The position numbers and the translations under genes were made by a program. A DNA stretch of 64,000 nt from NCBI GenBank assembly GCA_032433765.1, contig JAVIAB010000008.1, positions 40,233,736 through 40,297,735 of the forward strand. The letters are read 5' to 3'. Position 1 is the stretch's first letter. Each line of letters starts with the position of its first letter. The notes below the pieces were generated by a model. The model did no database searches. It was not told where the DNA came from and was given only the letters and a program-made list of their open reading frames with translations. The stretch is from Megaustenia siamemsis. Its lineage: Eukaryota > Mollusca > Gastropoda > Stylommatophora > Ariophantidae. Below, in pieces: positions 1 to 11,900 of the stretch.

Positions 1-51
1 AAACCATATTCCCTATACGCCATTGGCGTATCATGGCTCTTCACTTTTTTT
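1..51 (+). mobile_element. SINE-A, 3' end fragment
   Basis: This matches the last ~50 bp of the tRNA-derived SINE found complete at 28198-28568 and 36893-37263 (both minus). It has the same CCATATTCCCTATACGCC block, the short palindrome around GGCGTA and a T-rich tail. Its 5' part lies outside the window. Only the 3' end can be assessed. Confidence 0.7.
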
Positions 52-310
52 GTTGTTATTAATAGGCCTCTGTAAATCTATAGATGTTTGTGGCGTATCA
101 CGCTAGTTCGCTAATTTCTTACTGGTTTTAGACCGAACTCCTCTTTGGTTCTAGTCATACTCGTGAAACTAACCATAAGTTTAACATAATGGGATAACTT
201 CCAACTGAATTTTACTGGCTTCAGTCACAAGAAAATATAGCCGCTCATCTCCGTATCTTCATCTATGTGCAGTAATTCGATTGCTTCGATCCAATTAAAT
301 AAAGTTATCT

Positions 311-537
311 TCTTCTTCTTCTACCTCTCAGCTCCCTGTGCAGCATAGGTCCTCAACAAAACACTTTCCAAGCCGTTCTGTTTCTTGCCATTCTTTTAAG
401 AACATTCTATATCTTCCCCATCATCTTCATCTCTGCTCCTTTCTGTCTTTTCCAAGAATGTTTTGGTCTTCCTCTTTGTCCTTTTCCTTGGGGTTTCCAA
501 AAAGAAGTCTGTTGTGTAATACGCTCAGTTAGCTTCC
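311..537 (-). mobile_element. LINE-4 3'-terminal fragment
   Basis: The sequence closely matches the left (3') part of 20484-21180. Read on the minus strand it encodes the region downstream of the reverse transcriptase in RTE-like LINEs: remnants of a basic GK-KR-RP stretch followed by a tryptophan-containing helix and a terminal LCS-like motif. No catalytic domain remains. It is a 5'-truncated dead copy. The short plus-strand open frame at 338-532 is a shadow of it. Confidence 0.6.
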
Positions 538-779
538 GCAATTACAGAGATAGCGTGCATATTAATTTAAATGACACACATTTATACATATGTGTTACCT
601 GACAGATTTTATAATTTAAAAACAAATAGACTTTACAGTCAAACATCTTCCATTGCTAACAAAAAGTAGCCGCCTGATGTATTCATACCATCAAACATTG
701 ATTCCCAACAAGGTCACAGAGTCTAAGATGCGGTGGATTGCGCAACCTCAGCTGTCTCTACTTTTCCCTAAGAGCGTAA

Positions 780-1103
780 GTGAGTTCATCCGATGATTAA
801 ACGTATGGTCGATCTCCTGTTTAGATCTGGGCCACTAATCACGAAGCAGACAAGATTATCTCTATTCGTCATCCACATTTGAAATGACTTTAAATGGGCG
901 TTAATGTGTTGTGCGTTGCTGTTTACAGTATCAACTGTGATATACGCACCTTTCGGCCCAACACATCCGTCTTCAGCATGACATTTTTGAGTTCCGGGTT
1001 GCCTTCCTTTTCTACCCATACTCACTTGGCAAGATTAAACTGGTTAGTCTGTTGCTTGAGACATTACCGCGAGGTGGAGTAGGGTCTGGATGGTTCTCGT
1101 TCT
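780..1103 (-). mobile_element. Dispersed element D, copy 1
   Basis: About 200 bp aligns with 36600-36795: shared blocks include TTTCGGCCCAACACATCCG, the GACATTTTTGAGT block and AGGGTCTGGATGGTTC. I see no A/B box pol III promoter. Copy 2 ends in an (ATC)n run on the minus strand, so a LINE 3' end or a non-autonomous partner is likely. The open frame at 786-1025 (minus) keeps part of a CVGPKGA-type peptide that the second copy also encodes, which hints at a former coding segment. The class is uncertain. Confidence 0.5.
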
Positions 1104-1162
1104 ATGATTCTGCAAGCCATCAACTATGAGCCGCTGATAACTTCCAGCTCTGTTTACTGCAC

Positions 1163-1184
1163 GGGGGGGGGGGGGGGGGGGGGG
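1163..1184 (+). repeat. G22 homopolymer at the left edge of the array
   Basis: There are twenty-two consecutive G residues between a decayed unit (1132-1162, resembling the core but with CTGATAAC and CTGTTTACTGC) and the first good unit at ~1189. It seems to be an expanded version of the G-rich linker. Its length is likely to vary and may be misassembled. Confidence 0.9.
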
Positions 1185-2970
1185 AAAGCGACAACTTTCA
1201 GCTTTGTTGTTGTACGGGAGCTGTCAACTTCCAGCTTTGTTGTTGTACAGGGGGGTTGTCAACTTTCAGCTTTGTTGTTGTACGGGAGCTGTCAACTTCC
1301 AGCTTTGTTGTTGTACAGGGGGTTGTCAACTTTCAGCTTTGTTGTTGTACGGGAGCTGTCAACTTCCAGCTTTGTTGTTGTACAGGGGGGTTGTCAACTT
1401 TCAGCTTTGTTGTTGTACGGGAGCTGTCAACTTTCAGCTTTGTTGTTGTACAGGGGGGTTGTCAACTTTCAGCTTTGTTGTTGTACAGGGGGTTGTCAAC
1501 TTTCAGCTTTGTTGTTGTACAGGAGGGTTGTCAACTTTCAGCTTTGTTGTTGTACAGGGGGGTTGTCAACTTTCAGCTTTGTTGTTGTACAGGGGGGTTG
1601 TCAACTTTCAGCTTTGTTGTTGTACATGGGAGCTGTCAACTTTCAGCTTTGTTGTTGTACAGGGGGTTGTCAACTTTCAGCTTTGTTGTTGTACATGGGA
1701 GCTGTCAACTTTCAGCTTTGTTGTTGTACAGGGGCTGTCAACTTTCAGCTTTGTTGTTGTACATGGGAGCTGTCAACTTTCAGCTTTGTTGTTGTACAGG
1801 GGCTGTCAACTTTCAGCTTTGTTGTTGTACATGGGAGCTGTCAACTTTCAGCTTTGTTGTTGTACGGGGGCTGTCAACTTTCAGCTTTGTTGTTGTACAG
1901 GGGGGTTGTCAACTTTCAGCTTTGTTGTTGTACAGGAGCTGTCAACTTTCAGCTTTGTTGTTGTACATGGGAGCTGTCAACTTCCAGCTTTGTTGTTGTA
2001 CATGGGAGCTGTCAACTTTCAGCTTTGTTGTTGTACATGGGAGCTGTCAACTTTCAGCTTTGTTGTTGTACAGGGGCTGTCAACTTTCAGCTTTGTTGTT
2101 GTACGGGAGCTGTCAACTTTCAGCTTTGTTGTTGTACGGGAGCTGTCAACTTTCAGCTTTGTTGTTGTACGGGAGCTGTCAACTTTCAGCTTTGTTGTTG
2201 TACATGGGAGCTGTCAACTTTCAGCTTTGTTGTTGTACAGGGGGGTTGTCAACTTTCAGCTTTGTTGTTGTACATGGGAGCTGTCAACTTTCAGCTTTGT
2301 TGTTGTACAGGGGGTTTGTCAACTTTCAGCTTTGTTGTTGTACAGGGGGGTTGTCAACTTTCAGCTTTGTTGTTGTACAGGGGGGTTGTCAACTTTCAGC
2401 TTTGTTGTTGTACAGGGGGGTTGTCAACTTTCAGCTTTGTTGTTGTACAGGGGGGTTGTCAACTTTCAGCTTTGTTGTTGTACGGGGGGGTTGTCAACTT
2501 TCAGCTTTGTTGTTGTACATGGGAGCTGTCAACTTTCAGCTTTGTTGTTGTACATGGGAGCTGTCAACTTTCAGCTTTGTTGTTGTACAGGGGGGTTGTC
2601 AACTTTCAGCTTTGTTGTTGTACGGGGGGGTTGTCAACTTTCAGCTTTGTTGTTGTACAGGAGCTGTCAACTTTCAGCTTTGTTGTTGTACAGGGGGGTT
2701 GTCAACTTTCAGCTTTGTTGTTGTACATGGGAGCTGTCAACTTTTAGCTTTGTTGTTGTACATGGGAGCTGTCAACTTTCAGCTTTGTTGTTGTACAGGG
2801 GGGTTGTCAACTTTCAGCTTTGTTGTTGTACGGGGGCTGTCAACTTTCAGCTTTGTTGTTGTACGGGGGCTGTCAACTTTCAGCTTTGTTGTTGTACATG
2901 GGAGCTGTCAACTTTCAGCTTTGTTGTTGTACGGGAGCTGTCAACTTTCAGCTTTGTTGTTGTACGGGGG

Positions 2971-5900
2971 CTGACAACTTTCAGCTTTGTTGTTGTACGG
3001 GGGCTGTCAACTTTCAGCTTTGTTGTTGTACATGGGAGCTGTCAACTTTCAGCTTTGTTGTTGTACATGGGAGCTGTCAACTTTCAGCTTTGTTGTTGTA
3101 CGGGGGCTGTCAACTTTCAGCTTTGTTGTTGTACATGGGAGCTGTCAACTTTCAGCTTTGTTGTTGTACATGGGAGCTGTCAACTTTCAGCTTTGTTGTT
3201 GTACGGGAGCTGTCAACTTTCAGCTTTGTTGTTGTACGGAAGCTGTCAACTTTCAGCTTTGTTGTTGTACGGGAGCTGTCAACTTTCAGCTTTGTTGTTG
3301 TACAGGGGGGTTGTCAACTTTCAGCTTTGTTGTTGTACAGGGGGGTTGTCAACTTTCAGCTTTGTTGTTGTACAGGGGGGTTGTCAACTTTCAGCTTTGT
3401 TGTTGTACGGGGGGTTGTCAACTTTCAGCTTTGTTGTTGTACGGGAGCTGTCAACTTTCAGCTTTGTTGTTGTACATGGGAGCTGTCAACTTTCAGCTTT
3501 GTTGTTGTACGGGAGCTGTCAACTTTCAGATTTGTTGTTGTACATGGGAGCTGTCAACTTTCAGCTTTGTTGTTGTACGGGGGCTGTCAACTTTCAGCTT
3601 TGTTGTTGTACATGGGAGCTGTCAACTTTCAGCTTTGTTGTTGTACGGGGGCTGTCAACTTTCAGCTTTGTTGTTGTACACGGGAGCTGTCAACTTTCAG
3701 CTTTGTTGTTGTACGGGGGCTGTCAACTTTCAGCTTTGTTGTTGTACGGGGGCTGTCAACTTTCAGCTTTGTTGTTGTACAGTGGCTGTCAACTTTCACC
3801 TTTGTTGTTGTACAGGGGCTGTCAACTTTCAGCTTTGTTGTTGTACAGGGGCTGTCAACTTTCAGCTTTGTTGTTGTACACGGGAGCTGTCAACTTTCAG
3901 CTTTGTTGTTGTACAGGGGCTGTCAACTTTCAGCTTTGTTGTTGTACGGGGGCTGTCAACTTTCAGCTTTGTTGTTGTACAGGGGGGTTGTCAACTTTCA
4001 GCTTTGTTGTTGTACGGGAGCTGTCAACTTCCAGCTTTGTTGTTGTACAGGGGGGTTGTCAACTTTCAGCTTTGTTGTTGTACGGGAGCTGTCAACTTCC
4101 AGCTTTGTTGTTGTACAGGGGGGTTGTCAACTTTCAGCTTTGTTGTTGTACGGGAGCTGTCAACTTCCAGCTTTGTTGTTGTACAGGGGGGCTGTCAACT
4201 TTCAGCTTTGTTGTTGTACGGGAGCTGTCAACTTCCAGCTTTGTTGTTGTACAGGGGGGTTGTCAACTTTCAGCTTTGTTGTTGTACGGGAGCTGTCAAC
4301 ATTCAGCTTTGTTGTTGTACAGGGGGGTTGTCAACTTTCAGCTTTGTTGTTGTACAGGGGGGTTGTCAACTTTCAGCTTTGTTGTTGTACAGGGGGGTTG
4401 TCAACTTTCAGCTTTGTTGTTGTACGGGGGGGGGTTGTCAACTTTCAGCTTTGTTGTGGTACAGGGGGGTTGTCAACTTTCAGCTTTGTTGTTGTACAGG
4501 GGGGTTGTCAACTTTCAGCTTTGTTGTTGTACAGGGGGGTTGTCAACTTTCAGCTTTGTTGTTGTACATGGGAGCTGTCAACTTTCAGCTTTGTTGTTGT
4601 ACAGGGGTGTTGTCAACTTTCAGCTTTGTTGTTGTACAGGGGGGTTGTCAACTTTCAGCTTTGTTGTTGTATATGGGAGCTGTCAACTTTCAGCTTTGTT
4701 GTTGTACAGGGGGGTTGTCAACTTTCAGCTTTGTTGTTGTACATGGGAGCTGTCAACTTTCAGCTTTGTTGTTGTACAGGGGCTGTCAACTTTCAGCTTT
4801 GTTGTTGTACATGGGAGCTGTCAACTTTCAGCTTTGTTGTTGTACAGGGGCTGTCAACTTTCAGCTTTGTTGTTGTACATGGGAGCTGTCAACTTTCAGC
4901 TTTGTTGTTGTACGGGGGCTGTCAACTTTCAGCTTTGTTGTTGTACAGGGGGGTTGTCAACTTTCAGCTTTGTTGTTGTACAGGAGCTGTCAACTTTCAG
5001 CTTTGTTGTTGTACATGGGAGCTGTCAACTTTCAGCTTTGTTGTTGTACATGGGAGCTGTCAACTTTCAGCTTTGTTGTTGTACATGGGAGCTGTCAACT
5101 TTCAGCTTTGTTGTTGTACAGGGGCTGTCAACTTTTAGCTTTGTTGTTGTACGGGAGCTGTCAACTTTCAGCTTTGTTGTTGTACGGGAGCTGTCAACTT
5201 TCAGCTTTGTTGTTGTACGGGAGCTGTCAACTTTCAGCTTTGTTGTTGTACATGGGAGCTGTCAACTTTCAGCTTTGTTGTTGTACAGGGGGGTTGTCAA
5301 CTTTCAGCTTTGTTGTTGTACATGGGAGCTGTCAACTTTCAGCTTTGTTGTTGTACAGGGGGTTTGTCAACTTTCAGCTTTGTTGTTGTACAGGGGGGTT
5401 GTCAACTTTCAGCTTTGTTGTTGTACAGGGGGGTTGTCAACTTTCAGCTTTGTTGTTGTACAGGGGGGTTGTCAACTTTCAGCTTTGTTGTTGTACAGGG
5501 GGGTTGTCAACTTTCAGCTTTGTTGTTGTACGGGGGGTTGTCAACTTTCAGCTTTGTTGTTGTACATGGGAGCTGTCAACTTTCAGCTTTGTTGTTGTAC
5601 ATGGGAGCTGTCAACTTTCAGCTTTGTTGTTGTACAGGGGGGTTGTCAACTTTCAGCTTTGTTGTTGTACGGGGGGTTGTCAACTTTCAGCTTTGTTGTT
5701 GTACAGGAGCTGTCAACTTTCAGCTTTGTTGTTGTACAGGGGGGTTGTCAACTTTCAGATTTGTTGTTGTACATGGGAGCTGTCAACTTTCAGCTTTGTT
5801 GTTGTACATGGGAGCTGTCAACTTTCAGCTTTGTTGTTGTACAGGAGCTGTCAACTTTCAGCTTTGTTGTTGTACGGGGGCTGTCAACTTTCAGCTTTGT

Positions 5901-8900
5901 TGTTGTACGGGGGCTGTCAACTTTCAGCTTTGTTGTTGTACATGGGAGCTGTCAACTTTCAGCTTTGTTGTTGTACGGGAGCTGTCAACTTTCAGCTTTG
6001 TTGTTGTACGGGGGGCTGACAACTTTCAGCTTTGTTGTTGTACGGGGGCTGTCAACTTTCAGCTTTGTTGTTGTACATGGGAGCTGTCAACTTTCAGCTT
6101 TGTTGTTGTACATGGGAGCTGTCAACTTTCAGCTTTGTTGTTGTACGGGGGCTGTCAACTTTCAGCTTTGTTGTTGTACATGGGAGCTGTCAACTTTCAG
6201 CTTTGTTGTTGTACATGGGAGCTGTCAACTTTCAGCTTTGTTGTTGTACGGGAGCTGTCAACTTTCAGCTTTGTTGTTGTACGGAAGCTGTCAACTTTCA
6301 GCTTTGTTGTTGTACGGGAGCTGTCAACTTTCAGCTTTGTTGTTGTACATGGGAGCTGTCAACTTTCAGCTTTGTTGTTGTACAGGGGGGTTGTCAACTT
6401 TCAGCTTTGTTGTTGTACATGGGAGCTGTCAACTTTCAGCTTTGTTGTTGTACAGGGGGTTTGTCAACTTTCAGCTTTGTTGTTGTACAGGGGGGTTGTC
6501 AACTTTCAGCTTTGTTGTTGTACAGGGGGGTTGTCAACTTTCAGCTTTGTTGTTGTACAGGGGGGTTGTCAACTTTCAGCTTTGTTGTTGTACAGGGGGG
6601 TTGTCAACTTTCAGCTTTGTTGTTGTACGGGGGGGTTGTCAACTTTCAGCTTTGTTGTTGTACATGGGAGCTGTCAACTTTCAGCTTTGTTGTTGTACAT
6701 GGGAGCTGTCAACTTTCAGCTTTGTTGTTGTACGGGGGGGGTTGTCAACTTTCAGCTTTGTTGTTGTACAGGAGCTGTCAACTTTCAGCTTTGTTGTTGT
6801 ACAGGGGGGTTGTCAACTTTCAGCTTTGTTGTTGTACATGGGAGCTGTCAACTTTCAGCTTTGTTGTTGTACATGGGAGCTGTCAACTTTCAGCTTTGTT
6901 GTTGTACAGGAGCTGTCAACTTTCAGCTTTGTTGTTGTACGGGGGCTGTCAACTTTCAGCTTTGTTGTTGTACGGGGGCTGTCAACTTTCAGCTTTGTTG
7001 TTGTACATGGGAGCTGTCAACTTTCAGCTTTGTTGTTGTACGGGAGCTGTCAACTTTCAGCTTTGTTGTTGTACGGGGGCTGACAACTTTCAGCTTTGTT
7101 GTTGTACGGGGGCTGTCAACTTTCAGCTTTGTTGTTGTACATGGGAGCTGTCAACTTTCAGCTTTGTTGTTGTACATGGGAGCTGTCAACTTTCAGCTTT
7201 GTTGTTGTACGGGGGCTGTCAACTTTCAGCTTTGTTGTTGTACATGGGAGCTGTCAACTTTCAGCTTTGTTGTTGTACATGGGAGCTGTCAACTTTCAGC
7301 TTTGTTGTTGTACGGGAGCTGTCAACTTTCAGATTTGTTGTTGTACGGAAGCTGTCAACTTTCAGCTTTGTTGTTGTACAGGAGCTGTCAACTTTCAGCT
7401 TTGTTGTTGTACAGGGGGGTTGTCAACTTTCAGCTTTGTTGTTGTACAGGGGGGTTGTCAACTTTCAGCTTTGTTGTTGTACAGGGGGGTTGTCAACTTT
7501 CAGCTTTGTTGTTGTACGGGGGGGTTGTCAACTTTCAGCTTTGTTGTTGTACGGGAGCTGTCAACTTTCAGCTTTGTTGTTGTACATGGGAGCTGTCAAC
7601 TTTCAGCTTTGTTGTTGTACGGGAGCTGTCAACTTTCAGATTTGTTGTTGTACATGGGAGCTGTCAACTTTCAGCTTTGTTGTTGTACGGGGGCTGTCAA
7701 CTTTCAGCTTTGTTGTTGTACATGGGAGCTGTCAACTTTCAGCTTTGTTGTTGTACGGGGGCTGTCAACTTTCAGCTTTGTTGTTGTACACGGGAGCTGT
7801 CAACTTTCAGCTTTGTTGTTGTACGGGGGCTGTCAACTTTCAGCTTTGTTGTTGTACACGGGGGCTGTCAACTTTCAGCTTTGTTGTTGTACGGGGGCTG
7901 TCAACTTTCAGCTTTGTTGTTGTACGGGGGCTGTCAACTTTCAGCTTTGTTGTTGTACAGGGGCTGTCAACTTTCAGCTTTGTTGTTGTACAGGGGCTGT
8001 CAACTTTCAGCTTTGTTGTTGTACAGGGGCTGTCAACTTTCAGCTTTGTTGTTGTACACGGGAGCTGTCAACTTTCAGCTTTGTTGTTGTACAGGGGCTG
8101 TCAACTTTCAGCTTTGTTGTTGTACGGGGGCTGTCAACTTTCAGCTTTGTTGTTGTACAGGGGGGTTGTCAACTTTCAGCTTTGTTGTTGTACGGGAGCT
8201 GTCAACTTCCAGCTTTGTTGTTGTACAGGGGGGTTGTCAACTTTCAGCTTTGTTGTTGTACGGGAGCTGTCAACTTCCAGCTTTGTTGTTGTACACGGGA
8301 GCTGTCAACTTTCAGCTTTGTTGTTGTACAGGGGCTGTCAACTTTCAGCTTTGTTGTTGTACGGGGGCTGTCAACTTTCAGCTTTGTTGTTGTACAGGGG
8401 GGTTGTCAACTTTCAGCTTTGTTGTTGTACGGGAGCTGTCAACTTCCAGCTTTGTTGTTGTACAGGGGGGTTGTCAACTTTCAGCTTTGTTGTTGTACGG
8501 GAGCTGTCAACTTCCAGCTTTGTTGTTGTACAGGGGGGTTGTCAACTTTCAGCTTTGTTGTTGTACGGGAGCTGTCAACTTCCAGCTTTGTTGTTGTACA
8601 GGGGGGTTGTCAACTTTCAACTTTGTTGTTGTACAGGAGCTGTCAACTTTCAGCTTTGTTGTTGTACATGGGAGCTGTCAACTTTCAGCTTTGTTGTTGT
8701 ACATGGGAGCTGTCAACTTTCAGCTTTGTTGTTGTACATGGGAGCTGTCAACTTTCAGCTTTGTTGTTGTACAGGGGCTGTCAACTTTCAGCTTTGTTGT
8801 TGTACGGAAGCTGTCAACTTTCAGCTTTGTTGTTGTACGGAAGCTGTCAACTTTCAGCTTTGTTGTTGTACGGGAGCTGTCAACTTTCAGCTTTGTTGTT

Positions 8901-11900
8901 GTACAGGGGGGTTGTCAACTTTCAGCTTTGTTGTTGTACAGGGGGGTTGTCAACTTTCAGCTTTGTTGTTGTACAGGGGGGTTGTCAACTTTCAGCTTTG
9001 TTGTTGTACGGGGGGTTGTCAACTTTCAGCTTTGTTGTTGTACGGGAGCTGTCAACTTTCAGCTTTGTTGTTGTACATGGGAGCTGTCAACTTTCAGCTT
9101 TGTTGTTGTACGGGAGCTGTCAACTTTCAGATTTGTTGTTGTACATGGGAGCTGTCAACTTTCAGCTTTGTTGTTGTACGGGGGCTGTCAACTTTCAGCT
9201 TTGTTGTTGTACATGGGAGCTGTCAACTTTCAGCTTTGTTGTTGTACGGGGGCTGTCAACTTTCAGCTTTGTTGTTGTACACGGGAGCTGTCAACTTTCA
9301 GCTTTGTTGTTGTACGGGGGCTGTCAACTTTCAGCTTTGTTGTTGTACGGGGGCTGTCAACTTTCAGCTTTGTTGTTGTACAGGGGCTGTCAACTTTCAG
9401 CTTTGTTGTTGTACAGGGGCTGTCAACTTTCAGCTTTGTTGTTGTACAGGGGCTGTCAACTTTCAGCTTTGTTGTTGTACACGGGAGCTGTCAACTTTCA
9501 GCTTTGTTGTTGTACAGGGGCTGTCAACTTTCAGCTTTGTTGTTGTACGGGGGCTGTCAACTTTCAGCTTTGTTGTTGTACAGGGGGGTTGTCAACTTTC
9601 AGCTTTGTTGTTGTACGGGAGCTGTCAACTTCCAGCTTTGTTGTTGTACAGGGGGGTTGTCAACTTTCAGCTTTGTTGTTGTACGGGAGCTGTCAACTTC
9701 CAGCTTTGTTGTTGTACAGGGGGGTTGTCAACTTTCAGCTTTGTTGTTGTACGGGAGCTGTCAACTTCCAGCTTTGTTGTTGTACAGGGGGGCTGTCAAC
9801 TTTCAGCTTTGTTGTTGTACGGGAGCTGTCAACTTTCAGCTTTGTTGTTGTACAGGGGGGTTGTCAACTTTCAGCTTTGTTGTTGTACAGGGGGGTTGTC
9901 AACTTTCAGCTTTGTTGTTGTACAGGGGGGTTGTCAACTTTCAGCTTTGTTGTTGTACAGGGGGGTTGTCAACTTTCAGCTTTGTTGTTGTACAGGGGGG
10001 TTGTCAACTTTCAGCTTTGTTGTTGTACAGGGGGGTTGTCAACTTTCAGCTTTGTTGTTGTACATGGGAGCTGTCAACTTTCAGCTTTGTTGTTGTACAG
10101 GGGGGTTGTCAACTTTCAGCTTTGTTGTTGTACAGGGGGGTTGTCAACTTTCAGCTTTGTTGTTGTACATGGGAGCTGTCAACTTTCAGCTTTGTTGTTG
10201 TACAGGGGGGTTGTCAACTTTCAGCTTTGTTGTTGTACATGGGAGCTGTCAACTTTCAGCTTTGTTGTTGTACAGGGGCTGTCAACTTTCAGCTTTGTTG
10301 TTGTACATGGGAGCTGTCAACTTTCAGCTTTGTTGTTGTACAGGGGCTGTCAACTTTCAGCTTTGTTGTTGTACATGGGAGCTGTCAACTTTCAGCTTTG
10401 TTGTTGTACGGGGCTGTCAACTTTCAGCTTTGTTGTTGTACAGGGGGGTTGTCAACTTTCAGCTTTGTTGTTGTACAGGAGCTGTCAACTTTCAGCTTTG
10501 TTGTTGTACATGGGAGCTGTCAACTTTCAGCTTTGTTGTTGTACATGGGAGCTGTCAACTTTCAGCTTTGTTGTTGTACATGGGAGTTGTCAACTTTCAG
10601 CTTTGTTGTTGTACAGGGGCTGTCAACTTTCAGCTTTGTTGTTGTACGGGAGCTGTCAACTTTCAGCATTGTTGTTGTACGGGAGCTGTCAACTTTCAGC
10701 TTTGTTGTTGTACGGGAGCTGTCAACTTTCAGCTTTGTTGTTGTACATGGGAGCTGTCAACTTTCAGCTTTGTTGTTGTACAGGGGGTTTGTCAACTTTC
10801 AGCTTTGTTGTTGTACATGGGAGCTGTCAACTTTCAGCTTTGTTGTTGTACAGGGGGTTTGTCAACTTTCAGCTTTGTTGTTGTACAGGGGGGTTGTCAA
10901 CTTTCAGCTTTGTTGTTGTACAGGGGGGTTGTCAACTTTCAGCTATGTTGTTGTACAGGGGGGTTGTCAACTTTCAGCTTTGTTGTTGTACAGGGGGGTT
11001 GTCAACTTTCAGCTTTGTTGTTGTACGGGGGGGTTGTCAACTTTCAGCTTTGTTGTTGTACATGGGAGCTGTCAACTTTCAGCTTTGTTGTTGTACATGG
11101 GAGCTGTCAACTTTCAGCTTTGTTGTTGTACAGGGGGGTTGTCAACTTTCAGCTTTGTTGTTGTACGGGGGGGTTGTCAACTTTCAGCTTTGTTGTTGTA
11201 CAGGAGCTGTCAACTTTCAGCTTTGTTGTTGTACAGGGGGTTGTCAACTTTCAGATTTGTTGTTGTACATGGGAGCTGTCAACTTTCAGCTTTGTTGTTG
11301 TACATGGGAGCTGTCAACTTTCAGCTTTGTTGTTGTACGGGAGCTGTCAACTTTCAGCTTTGTTGTTGTACGGGGGCTGACAACTTTCAGCTTTGTTGTT
11401 GTACGGGGGCTGTCAACTTTCAGCTTTGTTGTTGTACATGGGAGCTGTCAACTTTCAGCTTTGTTGTTGTACATGGGAGCTGTCAACTTTCAGCTTTGTT
11501 GTTGTACGGGGGCTGTCAACTTTCAGCTTTGTTGTTGTACATGGGAGCTGTCAACTTTCAGCTTTGTTGTTGTACATGGGAGCTGTCAACTTTCAGCTTT
11601 GTTGTTGTACGGGAGCTGTCAACTTTCAGCTTTGTTGTTGTACGGAAGCTGTCAACTTTCAGCTTTGTTGTTGTACGGGAGCTGTCAACTTTCAGCTTTG
11701 TTGTTGTACATGGGAGCTGTCAACTTTCAGCTTTGTTGTTGTACAGGGGGGTTGTCAACTTTCAGCTTTGTTGTTGTACATGGGAGCTGTCAACTTTCAG
11801 CTTTGTTGTTGTACAGGGGGTTTGTCAACTTTCAGCTTTGTTGTTGTACAGGGGGGTTGTCAACTTTCAGCTTTGTTGTTGTACAGGGGGGTTGTCAACT